Notes under the pieces: generated by a model
Seen by the model: the letters and a program-made list of their open reading frames with translations, nothing else
The model's database searches: none
Told to the model about the DNA's origin: nothing
DNA from: Synergistaceae bacterium
GTDB taxonomy: Bacteria; Synergistota; Synergistia; Synergistales; Synergistaceae
Assembly (NCBI GenBank): GCA_031269245.1
Contig: JAISZL010000076.1
Coordinates: 1 to 59,419 of the forward strand
Direction: 5' to 3'
DNA: 59,419 bases
Made by a program: the position numbers and the translations under genes
Shown here: piece by piece, positions 1 through 9,219 of the stretch
How positions within the stretch are numbered: position 1 is the stretch's first letter
Layout of the letters: every line of letters starts with the position of its first letter

Positions 1-126
1 GGTGATAGCAGCACGTTCGAGGTGAGGCTGATAGTGCCGATAGCGATGGAGCCCGGTCTCCGTTTCGCGGTCCGTGAGGGCGGACGCACGGTTGGGGCTG
101 GCGTCGTCACCGAGATAATAGAGTAA
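1..126 (+). CDS. tuf: Elongation factor Tu, C-terminal fragment
   Basis: The first 42 codons of the window are the end of an open frame that begins upstream. The 41 residues match the last part of EF-Tu domain 3, including the [20 protein letters not shown] segment and a GAGVVTEI ending. EF-Tu delivers aminoacyl-tRNA to the ribosome as a GTP complex. Its position directly before rpsJ, with a 23-bp gap and no terminator, fits the common fusion of the str and S10 operons. Only the tail is visible, so nothing can be said about the GTPase domain. Confidence 0.9.
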   Translation, partial: GDSSTFEVRLIVPIAMEPGLRFAVREGGRTVGAGVVTEIIE

Positions 127-149
127 ATCTGGTCCCTGGAGGGATTGAC

Positions 150-455
150 GTGGCGAAAAATATCCGCATAAAACTGAAGGCTTTTGACCATAGAGTGCTG
201 GACGCTTCGGCGGTTCAGATAGCCGATACCGCGGGCAGGACCGGAGCGAAGGTCTTCGGCCCCATTCCCCTGCCCACTGAGAACAAGAAGTTCACTATTC
301 TCAAGTCCCCCCACAAGGACAAGGATGCGCGTGAACAGTACGAAATCAGGACGCATAAACGCCTGATCGACATCATCGATCCGACGCAGAAGACAATGGA
401 GGCGCTTATGCAGCTCAACCTTCCTTCTGGCGTCGATATACAGATCAAGCTTTAA
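150..455 (+). CDS. rpsJ: 30S ribosomal protein S10
   Basis: This 101-residue protein has the full normal length of S10, a 30S head protein that also takes part in NusB-dependent antitermination. The [14 protein letters not shown] start and the THKRLIDI segment are typical. The start codon is GTG, with GGAGGG about seven bases upstream. It is the first gene of the S10 ribosomal cluster and is probably co-transcribed with tuf. Confidence 0.97.
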   Translation: MAKNIRIKLKAFDHRVLDASAVQIADTAGRTGAKVFGPIPLPTENKKFTILKSPHKDKDAREQYEIRTHKRLIDIIDPTQKTMEALMQLNLPSGVDIQIKL

Positions 456-488
456 CTCCGGCTTGGTTTGACAAAAGGAGTGAATGGA

Positions 489-1115
489 ATGAGCATTGGC
501 GTTCTGGGGAAGAAAGTGGGCATGACACAGGTCTTCGGCGAAGACGGCCGCGCTGTCCCGGTGACCGTCATCGAGGCGGGCCCCTGCCCCGTAGTAGAGA
601 TCCGCACCCCGGAAAATAACAGCTATTCAGCGGTTCAGCTTGGTTTCATGGACGAGAAGCCGAGCCGCTTAAACAGAGCCAAAAAGGGGTATTTCGAGAA
701 GCAGGGCGTGTCCCCTAAGAGGGTGCTCCGCGAGTTCCGAGTTGACGATTCCTCCGCTTACTCCGTGGGGCAGACGATCACGGTCGAGCTCTTCAGCGGC
801 GGGGAGAAGGTCGACGTCTGCGGCACGAGCAAGGGCAAGGGGTACGCCGGCGGCATGAAGCGCTACCACTTCTCGGGGGGGCCGGCGAGCCACGGCGCGT
901 CGAAGGTGCACAGGAAACCCGGTTCCAGCGGGGCTAACAGCTATCCCGGGCATATATTCAAGGGCAAAAAGATGGCTGGCCGCATGGGGGGAGATCGAGT
1001 CACGACCAAGGGCCTCACGGTCTTCTCGGTCGACGCGGAGAACAACCTCATTCTCATCCGCGGCCCCGTGCCAGGGGCAAACAACGGGCTCGTTCTCATC
1101 TACAAGACGGCTTAG
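489..1115 (+). CDS. rplC: 50S ribosomal protein L3
   Basis: L3 is an early-assembling 50S protein near the peptidyl transferase centre. The protein is 208 residues, starts [16 protein letters not shown], and has the conserved [17 protein letters not shown] loop and [10 protein letters not shown] segment. The frame is open upstream to 468, but AAAGGAG sits just before the ATG at 489 and the family N-terminus begins there, so I take 489 as the start. Confidence 0.96.
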   Translation: MSIGVLGKKVGMTQVFGEDGRAVPVTVIEAGPCPVVEIRTPENNSYSAVQLGFMDEKPSRLNRAKKGYFEKQGVSPKRVLREFRVDDSSAYSVGQTITVELFSGGEKVDVCGTSKGKGYAGGMKRYHFSGGPASHGASKVHRKPGSSGANSYPGHIFKGKKMAGRMGGDRVTTKGLTVFSVDAENNLILIRGPVPGANNGLVLIYKTA

Positions 1116-1138
1116 GGCAGGGGAGGCGAAATTTTAAG

Positions 1139-1765
1139 ATGCCTATCGTCAAACAGGTTAATTTTAACGGCGAAGTTATAGGGGATTTCGAGCTCTCCAG
1201 CGATATTTTCGAGGCACCCATCCACGTTCCCGCGATGCATCAGGTCGTCGTGGCCCACCTGGCCAATATGAGGGTCGGAACGCACAACACGAAGGACCGG
1301 GGAGACGTCCGCGGCGGTGGTCGAAAGCCGTGGAGGCAGAAACACACCGGCCGCGCGCGCGCGGGAAGCAACAGGTCACCTGTGTGGGTGGGGGGCGGGG
1401 TGGCTCACGGGCCGCACCCGAGGGATTATCACCAGAAGGTAAACAGGAAGGTTCGCCGCCTGGCGCTCAGGAGCGCCCTCTCGCTGAAGGTTCACGAGGA
1501 AAACATGGTGGTGGTCGATCAGTTCAAGATAGACTCGCCAAGGACAAAGGACATGGTCTCCTTCCTCAGCAGGCTGGACGGGGCGAACAAGCCTCTTTTC
1601 GTCCTGCACGAGAGCAGCGTGCCGGTCATCAAGTCGGCGAGCAACATTCCAGGGGCGCTTGTGCTCCATGTGGACAGCATAAACGTGTACGACATCCTGA
1701 ACCACGTAAAGCTGATCGTGACCCCCGAGGCCGTGCGAAAACTTGAGGAGGTGTTCGGGGCATGA
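1139..1765 (+). CDS. rplD: 50S ribosomal protein L4
   Basis: This 208-residue protein is L4 (L4/L1e family). It lines the exit tunnel of the 50S subunit and in some bacteria regulates the S10 operon. The arginine- and glycine-rich loop (about residues 50-85, with GGGRKPWRQKHTGRARAG) is the tunnel extension. The last codons overlap the rplW start by four bases, implying translational coupling. No L4-type leader structure is visible upstream of rpsJ. Confidence 0.96.
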   Translation: MPIVKQVNFNGEVIGDFELSSDIFEAPIHVPAMHQVVVAHLANMRVGTHNTKDRGDVRGGGRKPWRQKHTGRARAGSNRSPVWVGGGVAHGPHPRDYHQKVNRKVRRLALRSALSLKVHEENMVVVDQFKIDSPRTKDMVSFLSRLDGANKPLFVLHESSVPVIKSASNIPGALVLHVDSINVYDILNHVKLIVTPEAVRKLEEVFGA

Positions 1766-2058
1766 TAGCGGTAGCTCACGACATTATAGTCCGTCCGATC
1801 ATCACGGAGAAAAGCAGCAGGATGATGGCTCAGAACAAGTACACTTTCGAGGTTTTGCCCGCGGCCAACAAGATAGAGATTCGCCAGGCCGTGGAGGAGG
1901 TCTTCAAGGTGAAGGTGTCGAGTGTGCACACCATCAAGGTGCACTCGAAGCCGAAGAGAATGGGCCGTTTCTCTGGACGCTCGCGCTCGTGGAAAAAGGC
2001 GATAGTCACGCTTCTTCCTGGAGAGCGCATCCAGTTCTTCGATGGCGCCGGCATTTAA
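1762..2058 (+). CDS. rplW: 50S ribosomal protein L23
   Basis: L23 sits at the peptide exit tunnel and docks trigger factor and SRP. The 98-residue length is normal. The IIVRPIITEKSSRMM start and YTFEVLPAANKIEIRQAVEE segment are characteristic. The ATG overlaps the L4 stop codon. Confidence 0.96.
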   Translation: MIAVAHDIIVRPIITEKSSRMMAQNKYTFEVLPAANKIEIRQAVEEVFKVKVSSVHTIKVHSKPKRMGRFSGRSRSWKKAIVTLLPGERIQFFDGAGI

Positions 2059-2073
2059 GGGAGGACTCAAGAG

Positions 2074-2898
2074 ATGGGCATAAAAAAATATCGTCCTACG
2101 ACGCCGGGCCGCCGCTTTATGACAAGCCCGGATTACTCGGAGGTCACGAAATCGACGCCAGAGCGCAGCCTGACCGAGTCCCTCAAGACTAGCGGGGGCC
2201 GCAACAACACCGGGCGGATCACGATGCGCCACCGCGGAGGAGGCGCTCGTAAGCTCTACAGGATCATAGACTTCAAGCGCGACAAGGTCGGCGTGCCGGG
2301 GCGCGTTGCCGCCATTGAGTACGATCCGAACAGATCCGCCAGGATAGCCCTCATCAACTATAAGGACGGGGAGAAGCGTTACATCTTAGCGCCTGTGGGG
2401 CTCTCAGTCGGAGATCAGGTCTTAGCCGGGCCTGAGGCCGACATCAAGCCGGGGAATGCCCTCAAGCTGAGGAACATACCTGATGGGACCGTCATCCACA
2501 ACATAGAGCTCGAGCCCGGGCGCGGCGGTGTGGCGGTCAGGTCTGCTGGCGTTTCGGCGCAGCTCATGGCCAAGGAGGGCAAGTATGCCTTTGTCCGTAT
2601 GCCGTCGAGCGAGCTCCGCCTGATCCTGCTGGAGTGCTCCGCCACCATTGGACAGGTCGGCAACGAGGAGCACGAGAACGTGGTCCTGGGCAAGGCGGGC
2701 CGCACTCGCTGGACGGGCCGCCGGCCGCACGTGCGCGGCATGGTGATGAACCCGGTCGATCATCCCATGGGCGGAGGCGAGGGGCGCAGCAAGTCCCACA
2801 AGCACCCGGTCTCGCCGTGGGGAACTCCGGCCAAGGGTTACAGGACGCGCAAACGCAAGCCTTCGGACAAATTCATCGTCCGTAGGCGCAGCAAGTGA
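2074..2898 (+). CDS. rplB: 50S ribosomal protein L2
   Basis: This 274-residue protein is full-length L2, required for subunit joining and peptidyl transferase activity. Visible hallmarks are [17 protein letters not shown], the [20 protein letters not shown] segment, and the C-terminal [15 protein letters not shown] loop containing the conserved histidine. GGAGG precedes the ATG. Confidence 0.98.
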   Translation: MGIKKYRPTTPGRRFMTSPDYSEVTKSTPERSLTESLKTSGGRNNTGRITMRHRGGGARKLYRIIDFKRDKVGVPGRVAAIEYDPNRSARIALINYKDGEKRYILAPVGLSVGDQVLAGPEADIKPGNALKLRNIPDGTVIHNIELEPGRGGVAVRSAGVSAQLMAKEGKYAFVRMPSSELRLILLECSATIGQVGNEEHENVVLGKAGRTRWTGRRPHVRGMVMNPVDHPMGGGEGRSKSHKHPVSPWGTPAKGYRTRKRKPSDKFIVRRRSK

Positions 2899-2917
2899 CA
2901 ATTAGGAGGTATAGGGC

Positions 2918-3202
2918 ATGGCTCGTTCACTTAAAAAGGGACCATACGTGGATGCGAAGCTGCTGAAACGCATAGAGGACATGAACGAATCCGGCAGGAA
3001 GAGAGTCGTCAAGTCCTGGGCGCGGCGCTCCAGCATCACGCCGGAGATGATCGGCCACACGATAGCGGTCCACAACGGGAAGATTCATATACCCGTATAC
3101 GTCAGCGACAACATGATCGGGCACAAATTAGGCGAGTTTGCCCCGACGCGCAAGTTCGGCGGACATGCGGGTCAGGAACGTTCCTCCAAGGTCAAGAAGT
3201 AG
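2918..3202 (+). CDS. rpsS: 30S ribosomal protein S19
   Basis: S19 lies in the 30S head next to S13. The 94-residue protein begins [15 protein letters not shown] and contains [24 protein letters not shown], a clear family signature. AGGAGGT precedes the ATG. It is the fifth gene of the S10 cluster. Confidence 0.97.
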   Translation: MARSLKKGPYVDAKLLKRIEDMNESGRKRVVKSWARRSSITPEMIGHTIAVHNGKIHIPVYVSDNMIGHKLGEFAPTRKFGGHAGQERSSKVKK

Positions 3203-3216
3203 GGAGGGGCATGGAG

Positions 3217-3549
3217 ATGGAGGCAAAAGCAATGACTTGGCAGGTGCGTGTGTCGACCGACAAGGTGCGCGCCGTGCTCGAGCTGATAAGAGGCAAGAAG
3301 GCGGCTGACGCCCTGACGATCCTAAAGTTCACACCGAACAGGAGCGCGCGCTACATCGAGAAAACCCTGAAGAGCGCCCTCGCCAACGCGGAGCACAACT
3401 TCGGGCTCGACATGGATAAGCTTTTCGTAGTGCTCGCCACCGCCGACCAGGGCGCGTACATGAAACGCTTCCGTCCAGTGTCGCATGGCCGCGCACATCC
3501 ATTCAGGCGTCACACGAGCCACATCACTGTAGCAGTGGCAGAGAAATAA
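3217..3549 (+). CDS. rplV: 50S ribosomal protein L22
   Basis: L22 lines the exit tunnel and binds several 23S domains. The protein is about 110 residues, with VSTDKVRAVLELIRGKKAADA at the N-terminus and GRAHPFRRHTSHITVAVAEK at the end. There are in-frame ATGs at 3211 and 3217. The GGGAGGGG element ends one base before 3211 but seven bases before 3217, so the second is the likelier start. Confidence 0.95.
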   Translation: MEAKAMTWQVRVSTDKVRAVLELIRGKKAADALTILKFTPNRSARYIEKTLKSALANAEHNFGLDMDKLFVVLATADQGAYMKRFRPVSHGRAHPFRRHTSHITVAVAEK

Positions 3550-3562
3550 GGAGGGCTGAACG

Positions 3563-4243
3563 GTGGGTCAGAAGGTTCACCCGGTAGGTTATCGTCTGGG
3601 AGTTATTTACGATTGGGAGTCTCGCTGGTACTCGCATGGCCGCAACTACGCGAAGAACCTGCACGCCGACCTTCGTCTGCGCGATTGGCTGAAGCGCCGC
3701 TGGGCGAACGCCGGCATCAGCCGCATAGAGATAGAGCGCATTGGAAACGTCATGAGGTTCACGGTGTTCACCGCGCGCCCCGGAGTCGTTATAGGCAAGG
3801 GCGGCGCCGAGATACAGGCCATTCGCGACGAGCTTCAGTCCATGACCGGAAGCCGGATCATGATCAACATACAAGAGGTAAAGAGTCCCGACAGCGAGGC
3901 GCAGGTCGTGGCGGAGGGCGTGGCAAGCGCGCTCGAGCGCAGGATCAGCTTCAGGAGGGCCATGAAGCAGGCCATCTTCAGGGCGATGAAGAGCGGCGCC
4001 AAGGGTATAAAGATTCAGTGCGCGGGGCGCCTCGGCGGCGCCGAGATAGCCCGCACCGAGTGGTACCTGGAGGGGCAGCTTCCCCTGTCCACGCTGAGGG
4101 CTGACATCAACTACGGTTTCGCTGAGGCCAACACGATTTACGGTGTCATCGGCGTGAAGGTGTGGATATACAAGGGCGAGATAATGGAGCGCCCCCTGGT
4201 GGCCGAGACGGAAATGAGCCAGGCGGCGAAGGAGAGGAGGTAG
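3563..4243 (+). CDS. rpsC: 30S ribosomal protein S3
   Basis: This 226-residue S3 forms part of the mRNA entry channel. The KH domain is visible around residues 40-110 ([18 protein letters not shown]), followed by the C-terminal domain with [20 protein letters not shown]. The start is GTG, with AGGAGGG seven bases upstream. It begins [12 protein letters not shown], as expected. Confidence 0.97.
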   Translation: MGQKVHPVGYRLGVIYDWESRWYSHGRNYAKNLHADLRLRDWLKRRWANAGISRIEIERIGNVMRFTVFTARPGVVIGKGGAEIQAIRDELQSMTGSRIMINIQEVKSPDSEAQVVAEGVASALERRISFRRAMKQAIFRAMKSGAKGIKIQCAGRLGGAEIARTEWYLEGQLPLSTLRADINYGFAEANTIYGVIGVKVWIYKGEIMERPLVAETEMSQAAKERR

Positions 4244-4249
4244 CGAACG

Positions 4250-4669
4250 ATGCTCTCCCCTAAAAGAGTCAAGTACCGCAAGCCGCATTTGACCCCCCTT
4301 AGAGGCATTTCCAAGGGAGCTGTTAAAGTGGATTTCGGCGAGTATGGATTGCAGGCGCTGGAGAACGGTTGGATAACTGCTCGTCAGATAGAAGCTGTGC
4401 GCGTCGCGATCTCTCGTAAGATGAAGAAGGGCGGAAAGATCTGGATTCGCATCTTCCCGGATCGCCCAGTCACGGAGAAGCCCCTCGAAACCCGCATGGG
4501 AAAGGGCAAGGGCAACGTGGAATATTGGACGGCGGCGGTCAAAAGAGGGCGCGTGATGTTTGAAATCGAGGGTGTCCCGCGTGAAGTGGCGGAAGCGGCT
4601 TTTCGCACGGCGTCGTTCAAGCTCCCCATCAAAGTCAAGCTGTTAGCCAGAGAGGGAGTGGGTGTTTAG
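4250..4669 (+). CDS. rplP: 50S ribosomal protein L16
   Basis: L16 helps position the A-site tRNA on the 50S subunit. The 139-residue protein starts [14 protein letters not shown] and has the conserved [19 protein letters not shown] and [13 protein letters not shown] segments. AGGAGG from the end of rpsC provides the ribosome binding site. Confidence 0.97.
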   Translation: MLSPKRVKYRKPHLTPLRGISKGAVKVDFGEYGLQALENGWITARQIEAVRVAISRKMKKGGKIWIRIFPDRPVTEKPLETRMGKGKGNVEYWTAAVKRGRVMFEIEGVPREVAEAAFRTASFKLPIKVKLLAREGVGV

Positions 4670-4670
4670 C

Positions 4671-4886
4671 ATGAATCCCAAGGCGCTTCGCGATCTTACG
4701 CCGGATGAGCTGCGCGACAAGCATCGCCAGTACAAGGAAGAGCTTTTTAATCTGAGGTTCCAGAACGCAATCGGCCAGTTGAGCAACACGAGCCGCATCA
4801 AGGAAGTCCGTCGTACCATAGCGCGTGTCCTGACTATACTTCAGGAGAAGGAAAGCGCTGGCGGGCGAGCCGGAGTAAGGGGGTAA
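4671..4886 (+). CDS. rpmC: 50S ribosomal protein L29
   Basis: L29 is a small two-helix protein at the exit tunnel and part of the SRP and trigger-factor docking site with L23. The protein is 71 residues, with [20 protein letters not shown] and the [19 protein letters not shown] segment. The frame opens at a GTG at 4662, but GAGGGAG lies about ten bases before the ATG at 4671, and L29 proteins start there. Confidence 0.94.
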   Translation: MNPKALRDLTPDELRDKHRQYKEELFNLRFQNAIGQLSNTSRIKEVRRTIARVLTILQEKESAGGRAGVRG

Positions 4887-4892
4887 TGGGCG

Positions 4893-5186
4893 ATGGAGGA
4901 AAGCGCTTCTCATCGTAAGGTCAGGACAGGTATAGTGGTTAGCGACAAGATGGATAAGACGGTGGTCGTCCGAGTGGATCGGATGTCCAAGCACCCCTTG
5001 TACGGAAAGCCTGTCTTGCGCATGAAAAAATACATGGCGCATGACGAGGCAAATGAGTGCCATCCCGGAGACAGGATCTTGATAGAGGAGACTCGCCCGC
5101 TCAGCAGGCACAAGAGGTGGCGTGTCGCCGAGATCATAGAGCGCGCTCCCGTCCTGGGCGCGGAGCTCAAGGAGGAGGAAGCGTAG
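4893..5186 (+). CDS. rpsQ: 30S ribosomal protein S17
   Basis: S17 binds the 5' domain of 16S rRNA. The 97-residue protein shows [20 protein letters not shown] and [20 protein letters not shown], both typical. It is slightly longer than most S17 proteins because of an acidic C-terminal tail (ELKEEEA). It follows rpmC by six bases. Confidence 0.96.
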   Translation: MEESASHRKVRTGIVVSDKMDKTVVVRVDRMSKHPLYGKPVLRMKKYMAHDEANECHPGDRILIEETRPLSRHKRWRVAEIIERAPVLGAELKEEEA

Positions 5187-5188
5187 AG

Positions 5189-5557
5189 ATGATTCAGTTG
5201 CGCACGGTTCTCAATGTGGCTGATAATTCAGGCGCTAAAAAGATCCTCTGCATTCAGGTCAAGGGCGGCTCGTTCCGCAGGGTGGGGTCGGTGGGAGACG
5301 TCATCGTGGCGTCCGTAAAAGAGGCTATCCCGAACAGCAACGTCAGCAAGGGAGACGTCATAAGGGCCGTCATAGTCCGTACCAAGAAGGAGGTCCGCCG
5401 CAAGGACGGATCTTACGTCAGGTTTGACGACAACGCGGCCGTGCTTATCGACAACAACGGAGACCCGAAGGGCACTCGCATCTTCGGCCCGGTAGCCCGC
5501 GAGCTCAGGGAAAAGCGCTACATGCGGATAGTTTCCCTGGCGCCCGAGGTCGTGTAG
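5189..5557 (+). CDS. rplN: 50S ribosomal protein L14
   Basis: L14 lies at the subunit interface and is the docking site of RsfS. The protein is 122 residues, the standard length, starting [18 protein letters not shown] and ending [17 protein letters not shown]. The ATG at 5189 follows GGAGGAGG in the end of rpsQ. The frame is open further upstream, but that part overlaps rpsQ and is not coding. Confidence 0.96.
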   Translation: MIQLRTVLNVADNSGAKKILCIQVKGGSFRRVGSVGDVIVASVKEAIPNSNVSKGDVIRAVIVRTKKEVRRKDGSYVRFDDNAAVLIDNNGDPKGTRIFGPVARELREKRYMRIVSLAPEVV

Positions 5558-5569
5558 GAGGGCTTGGCT

Positions 5570-5896
5570 ATGTCTAAAATGCGAATGCGCAAGGGAGATC
5601 GCGTATATATAATCTCCGGCAAGGACAAGGGCAAAGAAGGCAAGATATTGCGCAGGGATCTCGCTAGAGATCTCGTTGTGGTGGAAAACGTGAATATGGT
5701 CACGAAGAGCACGCGCCCCTCCCAGAAGAACCCGAAGGGCGGCCTGATAAAGATGGAAGCGCCAATCAGCGCGTCAAAGGCGATGCTCGTGTGTCCATCC
5801 TGCGGCAAACCGACTCGCGTCGCCAGGGCATATCTCGACAGCGGCAAAAAGGTTCGAGTGTGCAAAAAATGCGGCGAAGTGATCGACAAGGTATAG
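5570..5896 (+). CDS. rplX: 50S ribosomal protein L24
   Basis: L24 initiates 50S assembly. The 108-residue protein has an N-terminal KOW motif (KGDRVYIISGKDKGKEGKIL) and a C-terminal CPSCGKPTRV...CKKCGEVID tail with two CxxC pairs that could bind zinc, a variant found in many bacterial L24 proteins. A TTG at 5564 is in frame, but AGGAGGG is seven bases before the ATG at 5570. Confidence 0.95.
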   Translation: MSKMRMRKGDRVYIISGKDKGKEGKILRRDLARDLVVVENVNMVTKSTRPSQKNPKGGLIKMEAPISASKAMLVCPSCGKPTRVARAYLDSGKKVRVCKKCGEVIDKV

Positions 5897-5912
5897 GAGG
5901 GGAGAGACGAAG

Positions 5913-6455
5913 ATGACCCCACGTCTCCTGGAGAGATATAAAGCAGAGGTCGCGCCTCGCCTTAAGACTCAGTTCGCGTACAAGAGTCCGATGCAGATAC
6001 CGAACCTCTCGAAGATCGTCATAAATATAGGCGTGAGCGAGGCGAAGGTCGACATGAAATACATGGAGGCCTCGATAAGCGAACTCGCCACTATCACAGG
6101 CCAGCGCCCCATGATGAAACGCGCGCGCACGTCTGTGGCCGGTTTCAAGGTGCGCGAGGGTATGCCGGTGGCTTGCTGTGTCACCTTGAGGGCCGCTAAG
6201 ATGTGGGAGTTCGCGGATCGTCTGATCAGCACGGCACTGCCGCGCATCAAGGACTTTCAGGGAGTGGCCAGGCGAGGGTTCGACGGCAGGGGCAACTATA
6301 ACCTGGGTCTCCGCGAACAACTCCTTTTCCCTGAGATAGAATATGACAAGGTAATCCGTATGCGCGGCATGAACGTATCGTTCGTGACCACAGCGCGCAC
6401 AGACGAGGAGGCCTTCGCCCTGCTCTCTGAACTCGGAATACCTTTCGGCAAGTAG
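5913..6455 (+). CDS. rplE: 50S ribosomal protein L5
   Basis: L5 binds 5S rRNA and forms a bridge to the 30S head. The 180-residue protein is full length, with IVINIGVSEAKVD, the ITGQRPMMKRARTSVAGFKV segment, and the FQGVARRGFDGRGNYNLG and MRGMNVSFVTTARTDEEA segments near the end. GGAGGGGAG precedes the ATG. Confidence 0.97.
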   Translation: MTPRLLERYKAEVAPRLKTQFAYKSPMQIPNLSKIVINIGVSEAKVDMKYMEASISELATITGQRPMMKRARTSVAGFKVREGMPVACCVTLRAAKMWEFADRLISTALPRIKDFQGVARRGFDGRGNYNLGLREQLLFPEIEYDKVIRMRGMNVSFVTTARTDEEAFALLSELGIPFGK

Positions 6456-6469
6456 GAAGGAGCTAGACA

Positions 6470-6655
6470 ATGGCGCGCAAAAGTTTGGAGAACAAAGCCC
6501 GCAAGGAGCCGAAATTCAAGGTCAGGCATTACAACCGCTGCCCGATATGCGGCCGCCCTCGCGGATACATGCGGATGTTCAATATGTGCCGCTGCTGCTT
6601 CAGGAGACTGGCTCGCGAGGGAAAGATTCCTGGCGTTGTCAAGTCCAGCTGGTAG
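6470..6655 (+). CDS. rpsN: 30S ribosomal protein S14, zinc-binding type
   Basis: This 61-residue protein is the short zinc-binding form of S14. The ligands are CPIC (about residues 24-27) and CRCC (about residues 40-43), within [20 protein letters not shown]. An extra cysteine sits in the second pair, where most relatives have CRIC. It lies between rplE and rpsH as usual for the spc operon. Confidence 0.96.
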   Translation: MARKSLENKARKEPKFKVRHYNRCPICGRPRGYMRMFNMCRCCFRRLAREGKIPGVVKSSW

Positions 6656-6679
6656 GGCGGGAAGGGAGGATCATCAGGG

Positions 6680-7084
6680 ATGCATGTCACAGATCCTGTA
6701 GCGGATATGCTCACTCGGATTCGCAACGCGAATACCGTCTATCATGAGATGGTGGATATGCCGATGAGCAAGCTGCGCCTCGAGATTGCCCGCATTCTCA
6801 AGGACGAGGGATATATCCGCAACTATAAAACAGTCACAGATCCCAAGCTGCCCGTGCATACACTTAGGGTCTACATGAACTATGGCTCTGGCCGGGAGCG
6901 GGTTATCCAGGGCCTGCGCCGCATAAGCAAGCCGGGCCGCCGCATCTATGTCCACAGAGAGGACGTGCCTAAGGTCATGGGCGGCCTCGGCATAGCCCTA
7001 ATCTCCACTTCGAGCGGTCTGATGACGGACGCGGAGGCGCGCAAGCGCGGTCTCGGCGGCGAAGTCATGTGCTACGTCTGGTAG
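6680..7084 (+). CDS. rpsH: 30S ribosomal protein S8
   Basis: S8 is a primary 16S-binding protein and the usual autoregulator of the spc operon. The 134-residue protein begins [16 protein letters not shown] and ends [20 protein letters not shown], both diagnostic. GGGAAGGGAGG precedes the ATG. Confidence 0.97.
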   Translation: MHVTDPVADMLTRIRNANTVYHEMVDMPMSKLRLEIARILKDEGYIRNYKTVTDPKLPVHTLRVYMNYGSGRERVIQGLRRISKPGRRIYVHREDVPKVMGGLGIALISTSSGLMTDAEARKRGLGGEVMCYVW

Positions 7085-7098
7085 GAGGTAGATGGAAG

Positions 7099-7638
7099 AT
7101 GTCGCGTATCGGACGGAAACCCATACTCCTGCCTAAGGGCGTGGACGTGAAGATCGAAGGTGCGGAGGTGACGGTCGAGGGAGCCAGGGGAACTATGGCT
7201 TTCGGCATTCTCCCCGACATCTCCGTGGCGTTGGAGGACGGCCGTGTGCTCGTCTCGCGCGCGAACGACGAGAAGAACGTCCGTGCGGCCCACGGAATGA
7301 CCAGGGCCATCATCAGTAACATGATAACGGGAGTCAGCCAGGGGTTCGAGAAGGCTTTGGAGATCATAGGGGTGGGTTACAGAGCCCAGATGCAGGGCAA
7401 AAACCTGGTACTGGCCCTAGGCTTTTCGCACCCGGTGGAGTTCGCCCCGCCCGAGGGCATAGAGCTGGCGGTCGACGGACCCACCAAGGTCATAGTGAGG
7501 GGCATCGACAAGCAGCTTGTCGGACAGGTTGCGGCCGACATCAGGAGTTGCAGGCCGCCAGAGCCCTATAAGGGCAAGGGCATTCGCTACGTCGGCGAAT
7601 ACGTGATCCGCAAGGCCGGCAAGGCCGGCGGCAAATAA
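7099..7638 (+). CDS. rplF: 50S ribosomal protein L6
   Basis: L6 lies near the GTPase-associated centre. The protein is 179 residues, starting MSRIGRKPILLPKGVDV and ending with the conserved EPYKGKGIRYVGEYVIRKAG segment. The open frame extends back to 7069 into rpsH, but TAGGAGGT precedes the ATG at 7099, where the family start lies. Confidence 0.96.
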   Translation: MSRIGRKPILLPKGVDVKIEGAEVTVEGARGTMAFGILPDISVALEDGRVLVSRANDEKNVRAAHGMTRAIISNMITGVSQGFEKALEIIGVGYRAQMQGKNLVLALGFSHPVEFAPPEGIELAVDGPTKVIVRGIDKQLVGQVAADIRSCRPPEPYKGKGIRYVGEYVIRKAGKAGGK

Positions 7639-7656
7639 ACAGCGAGGTGATGGAAG

Positions 7657-8025
7657 ATGATCAATAATCGCAGCCGCAACGAGATGCGAGTGCACCGCCA
7701 TCGCCGCTTGCGCAAGCATATCGCGGGCACCGGTGTTTGCCCGCGCCTGTCGGTGTTCCGCAGTCTGAAGCATATTTACGCGCAGTTGATCGATGATGAG
7801 GCTGGTAACACGATCCTTGCGGCCTCGTCCTTGGACAAGTCGCTGTCCGGCACGCTCAAGAGCGGAGGGGACCAGGAGGCGGCCAAGAGCGTCGGAAGGC
7901 TCATAGCGGAGAGGGCGCTGGCTAAGGGCATATCCTCCGTCGTGTTCGACCGAGGCGGCCATATATTTCGAGGGCGTGTGAAGGCGCTAGCTGACGCTGC
8001 GCGTGAAGTCGGTCTGAAGTTCTAG
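7657..8025 (+). CDS. rplR: 50S ribosomal protein L18
   Basis: L18 binds 5S rRNA together with L5. The 122-residue protein has [39 protein letters not shown], and the C-terminal [20 protein letters not shown] segment, all typical. Confidence 0.97.
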   Translation: MINNRSRNEMRVHRHRRLRKHIAGTGVCPRLSVFRSLKHIYAQLIDDEAGNTILAASSLDKSLSGTLKSGGDQEAAKSVGRLIAERALAKGISSVVFDRGGHIFRGRVKALADAAREVGLKF

Positions 8026-8037
8026 GGAGGGACGAAT

Positions 8038-8562
8038 TTGGCAACCCAGAGTCAGCAGCAAACTAAAAATTACAGTCAGAGAGGCATGGAGCTGACGGAG
8101 CGAGTCGTATCCATAAACCGCGTCAGCAAGGTCGTGAAGGGAGGCAAGCGATTCCGCTTTTCGGTCCTCGTGGTCGTCGGCGACGGCATCGACCAGGTCG
8201 GAGTCGGAATGGGCAAGGCCCGTGAAATCTCCGAGGCGGTCCGTAAGGGGATAGATCACGCCAAAAAGAACATGATCGACATGAAGAAGGTCGGCAGCAC
8301 GATCCCTCATCCTATACAGGGCAAGTTCGGGGCCGCTGAGGTTCTGATAAGGCCTGCCGCCCCTGGGACCGGAGTCATAGCGGGCGCGGTAGTTCGCGCT
8401 ATAATGGAGCTTGGCGGGATCAAGGACGTGCTGACTAAGGTCATCGGCCGCACGTCGAACCCAATCAACGTCGCCTACGCGACCTTCGAGGCCGTTCGCG
8501 GCCTCAGGACTCCCGAAGAGGTTCGCAGGCTTCGCGGCCGCGAAGCCCGAGGGTCGGTTTAA
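8038..8562 (+). CDS. rpsE: 30S ribosomal protein S5
   Basis: S5 contributes to decoding fidelity and mRNA unwinding at the entry channel. The 174-residue protein starts at a TTG preceded by AGGGAGG. It contains the N-terminal double-stranded RNA-binding domain ([19 protein letters not shown]) and the C-terminal [20 protein letters not shown] segment. Confidence 0.96.
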   Translation: MATQSQQQTKNYSQRGMELTERVVSINRVSKVVKGGKRFRFSVLVVVGDGIDQVGVGMGKAREISEAVRKGIDHAKKNMIDMKKVGSTIPHPIQGKFGAAEVLIRPAAPGTGVIAGAVVRAIMELGGIKDVLTKVIGRTSNPINVAYATFEAVRGLRTPEEVRRLRGREARGSV

Positions 8563-8574
8563 GGAGGATTTGTC

Positions 8575-8775
8575 ATGGCAAAGCTGCTCGTTACTTGGAA
8601 GAAGAGCGCCATCGGCCGCCCCGACAGGCAAGCCCGGACCTTGAGGGCCCTGGGTCTGCACCATCTCAACGAAACGGTCGAACACGACGACTCGCCGCAG
8701 GTGAGGGGAATGATAATGAGCGTTATCCATCTCGTTGAGTTCACCGAGGCGAAACAGGAGGGCGAATTACTATGA
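8575..8775 (+). CDS. rpmD: 50S ribosomal protein L30
   Basis: L30 is a small 50S protein. The 66 residues include LLVTWKKSAIGRPDRQARTL and the LGLHHLNETVEHDDSPQVRG segment, the family core. AAGGAGG precedes the ATG and the end overlaps the rplO start by four bases. Confidence 0.95.
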   Translation: MAKLLVTWKKSAIGRPDRQARTLRALGLHHLNETVEHDDSPQVRGMIMSVIHLVEFTEAKQEGELL

Positions 8776-9218
8776 ACATTCACGATTTATCCCCAGCGCC
8801 GGGGTCGAGGCGTAAGCCCAAGCGCCTTGGCATGGGAATCGGCAGCGGGACTGGGAAGACCGCTGGCAAGGGGCATAAAGGCCAGAAGGCAAGAGCGGGG
8901 CACAGCGTGAGCCCGCGTTTTGAGGGAGGCCAGATGCCTCTCTCTCGCAGGATTCCGAAGCGCGGCTTCAGCAACTTCAGGCACTCGAAGAATTACCAGA
9001 CGGTAAACCTTGAGGAGATCGAGAGCCGCTTTGAGACCGACGCGGAGATTACGCTCGATGACCTTCGCCTGCGGAGGCTGGTTGGCAGTTCGAATTTGCC
9101 GGTGAAAATACTTGGAGACGGCGAACTGACGAAGAAGCTCACGATACGCGCCAACGCTTTCAGCGCATCCGCCAGGGAGAAGATAGAGGCCTTGGGCGGA
9201 AAGGCTGAGGTGATATAG
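8772..9218 (+). CDS. rplO: 50S ribosomal protein L15
   Basis: L15 is a late-assembly 50S protein. The 148-residue protein has the glycine- and arginine-rich N-terminal extension (GSRRKPKRLGMGIGSGTGKT...GHKGQKARAG) and the folded C-terminal domain ending in ALGGKAEVI. The secY start lies two bases downstream. Confidence 0.96.
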   Translation: MNIHDLSPAPGSRRKPKRLGMGIGSGTGKTAGKGHKGQKARAGHSVSPRFEGGQMPLSRRIPKRGFSNFRHSKNYQTVNLEEIESRFETDAEITLDDLRLRRLVGSSNLPVKILGDGELTKKLTIRANAFSASAREKIEALGGKAEVI

Positions 9219-9219
9219 C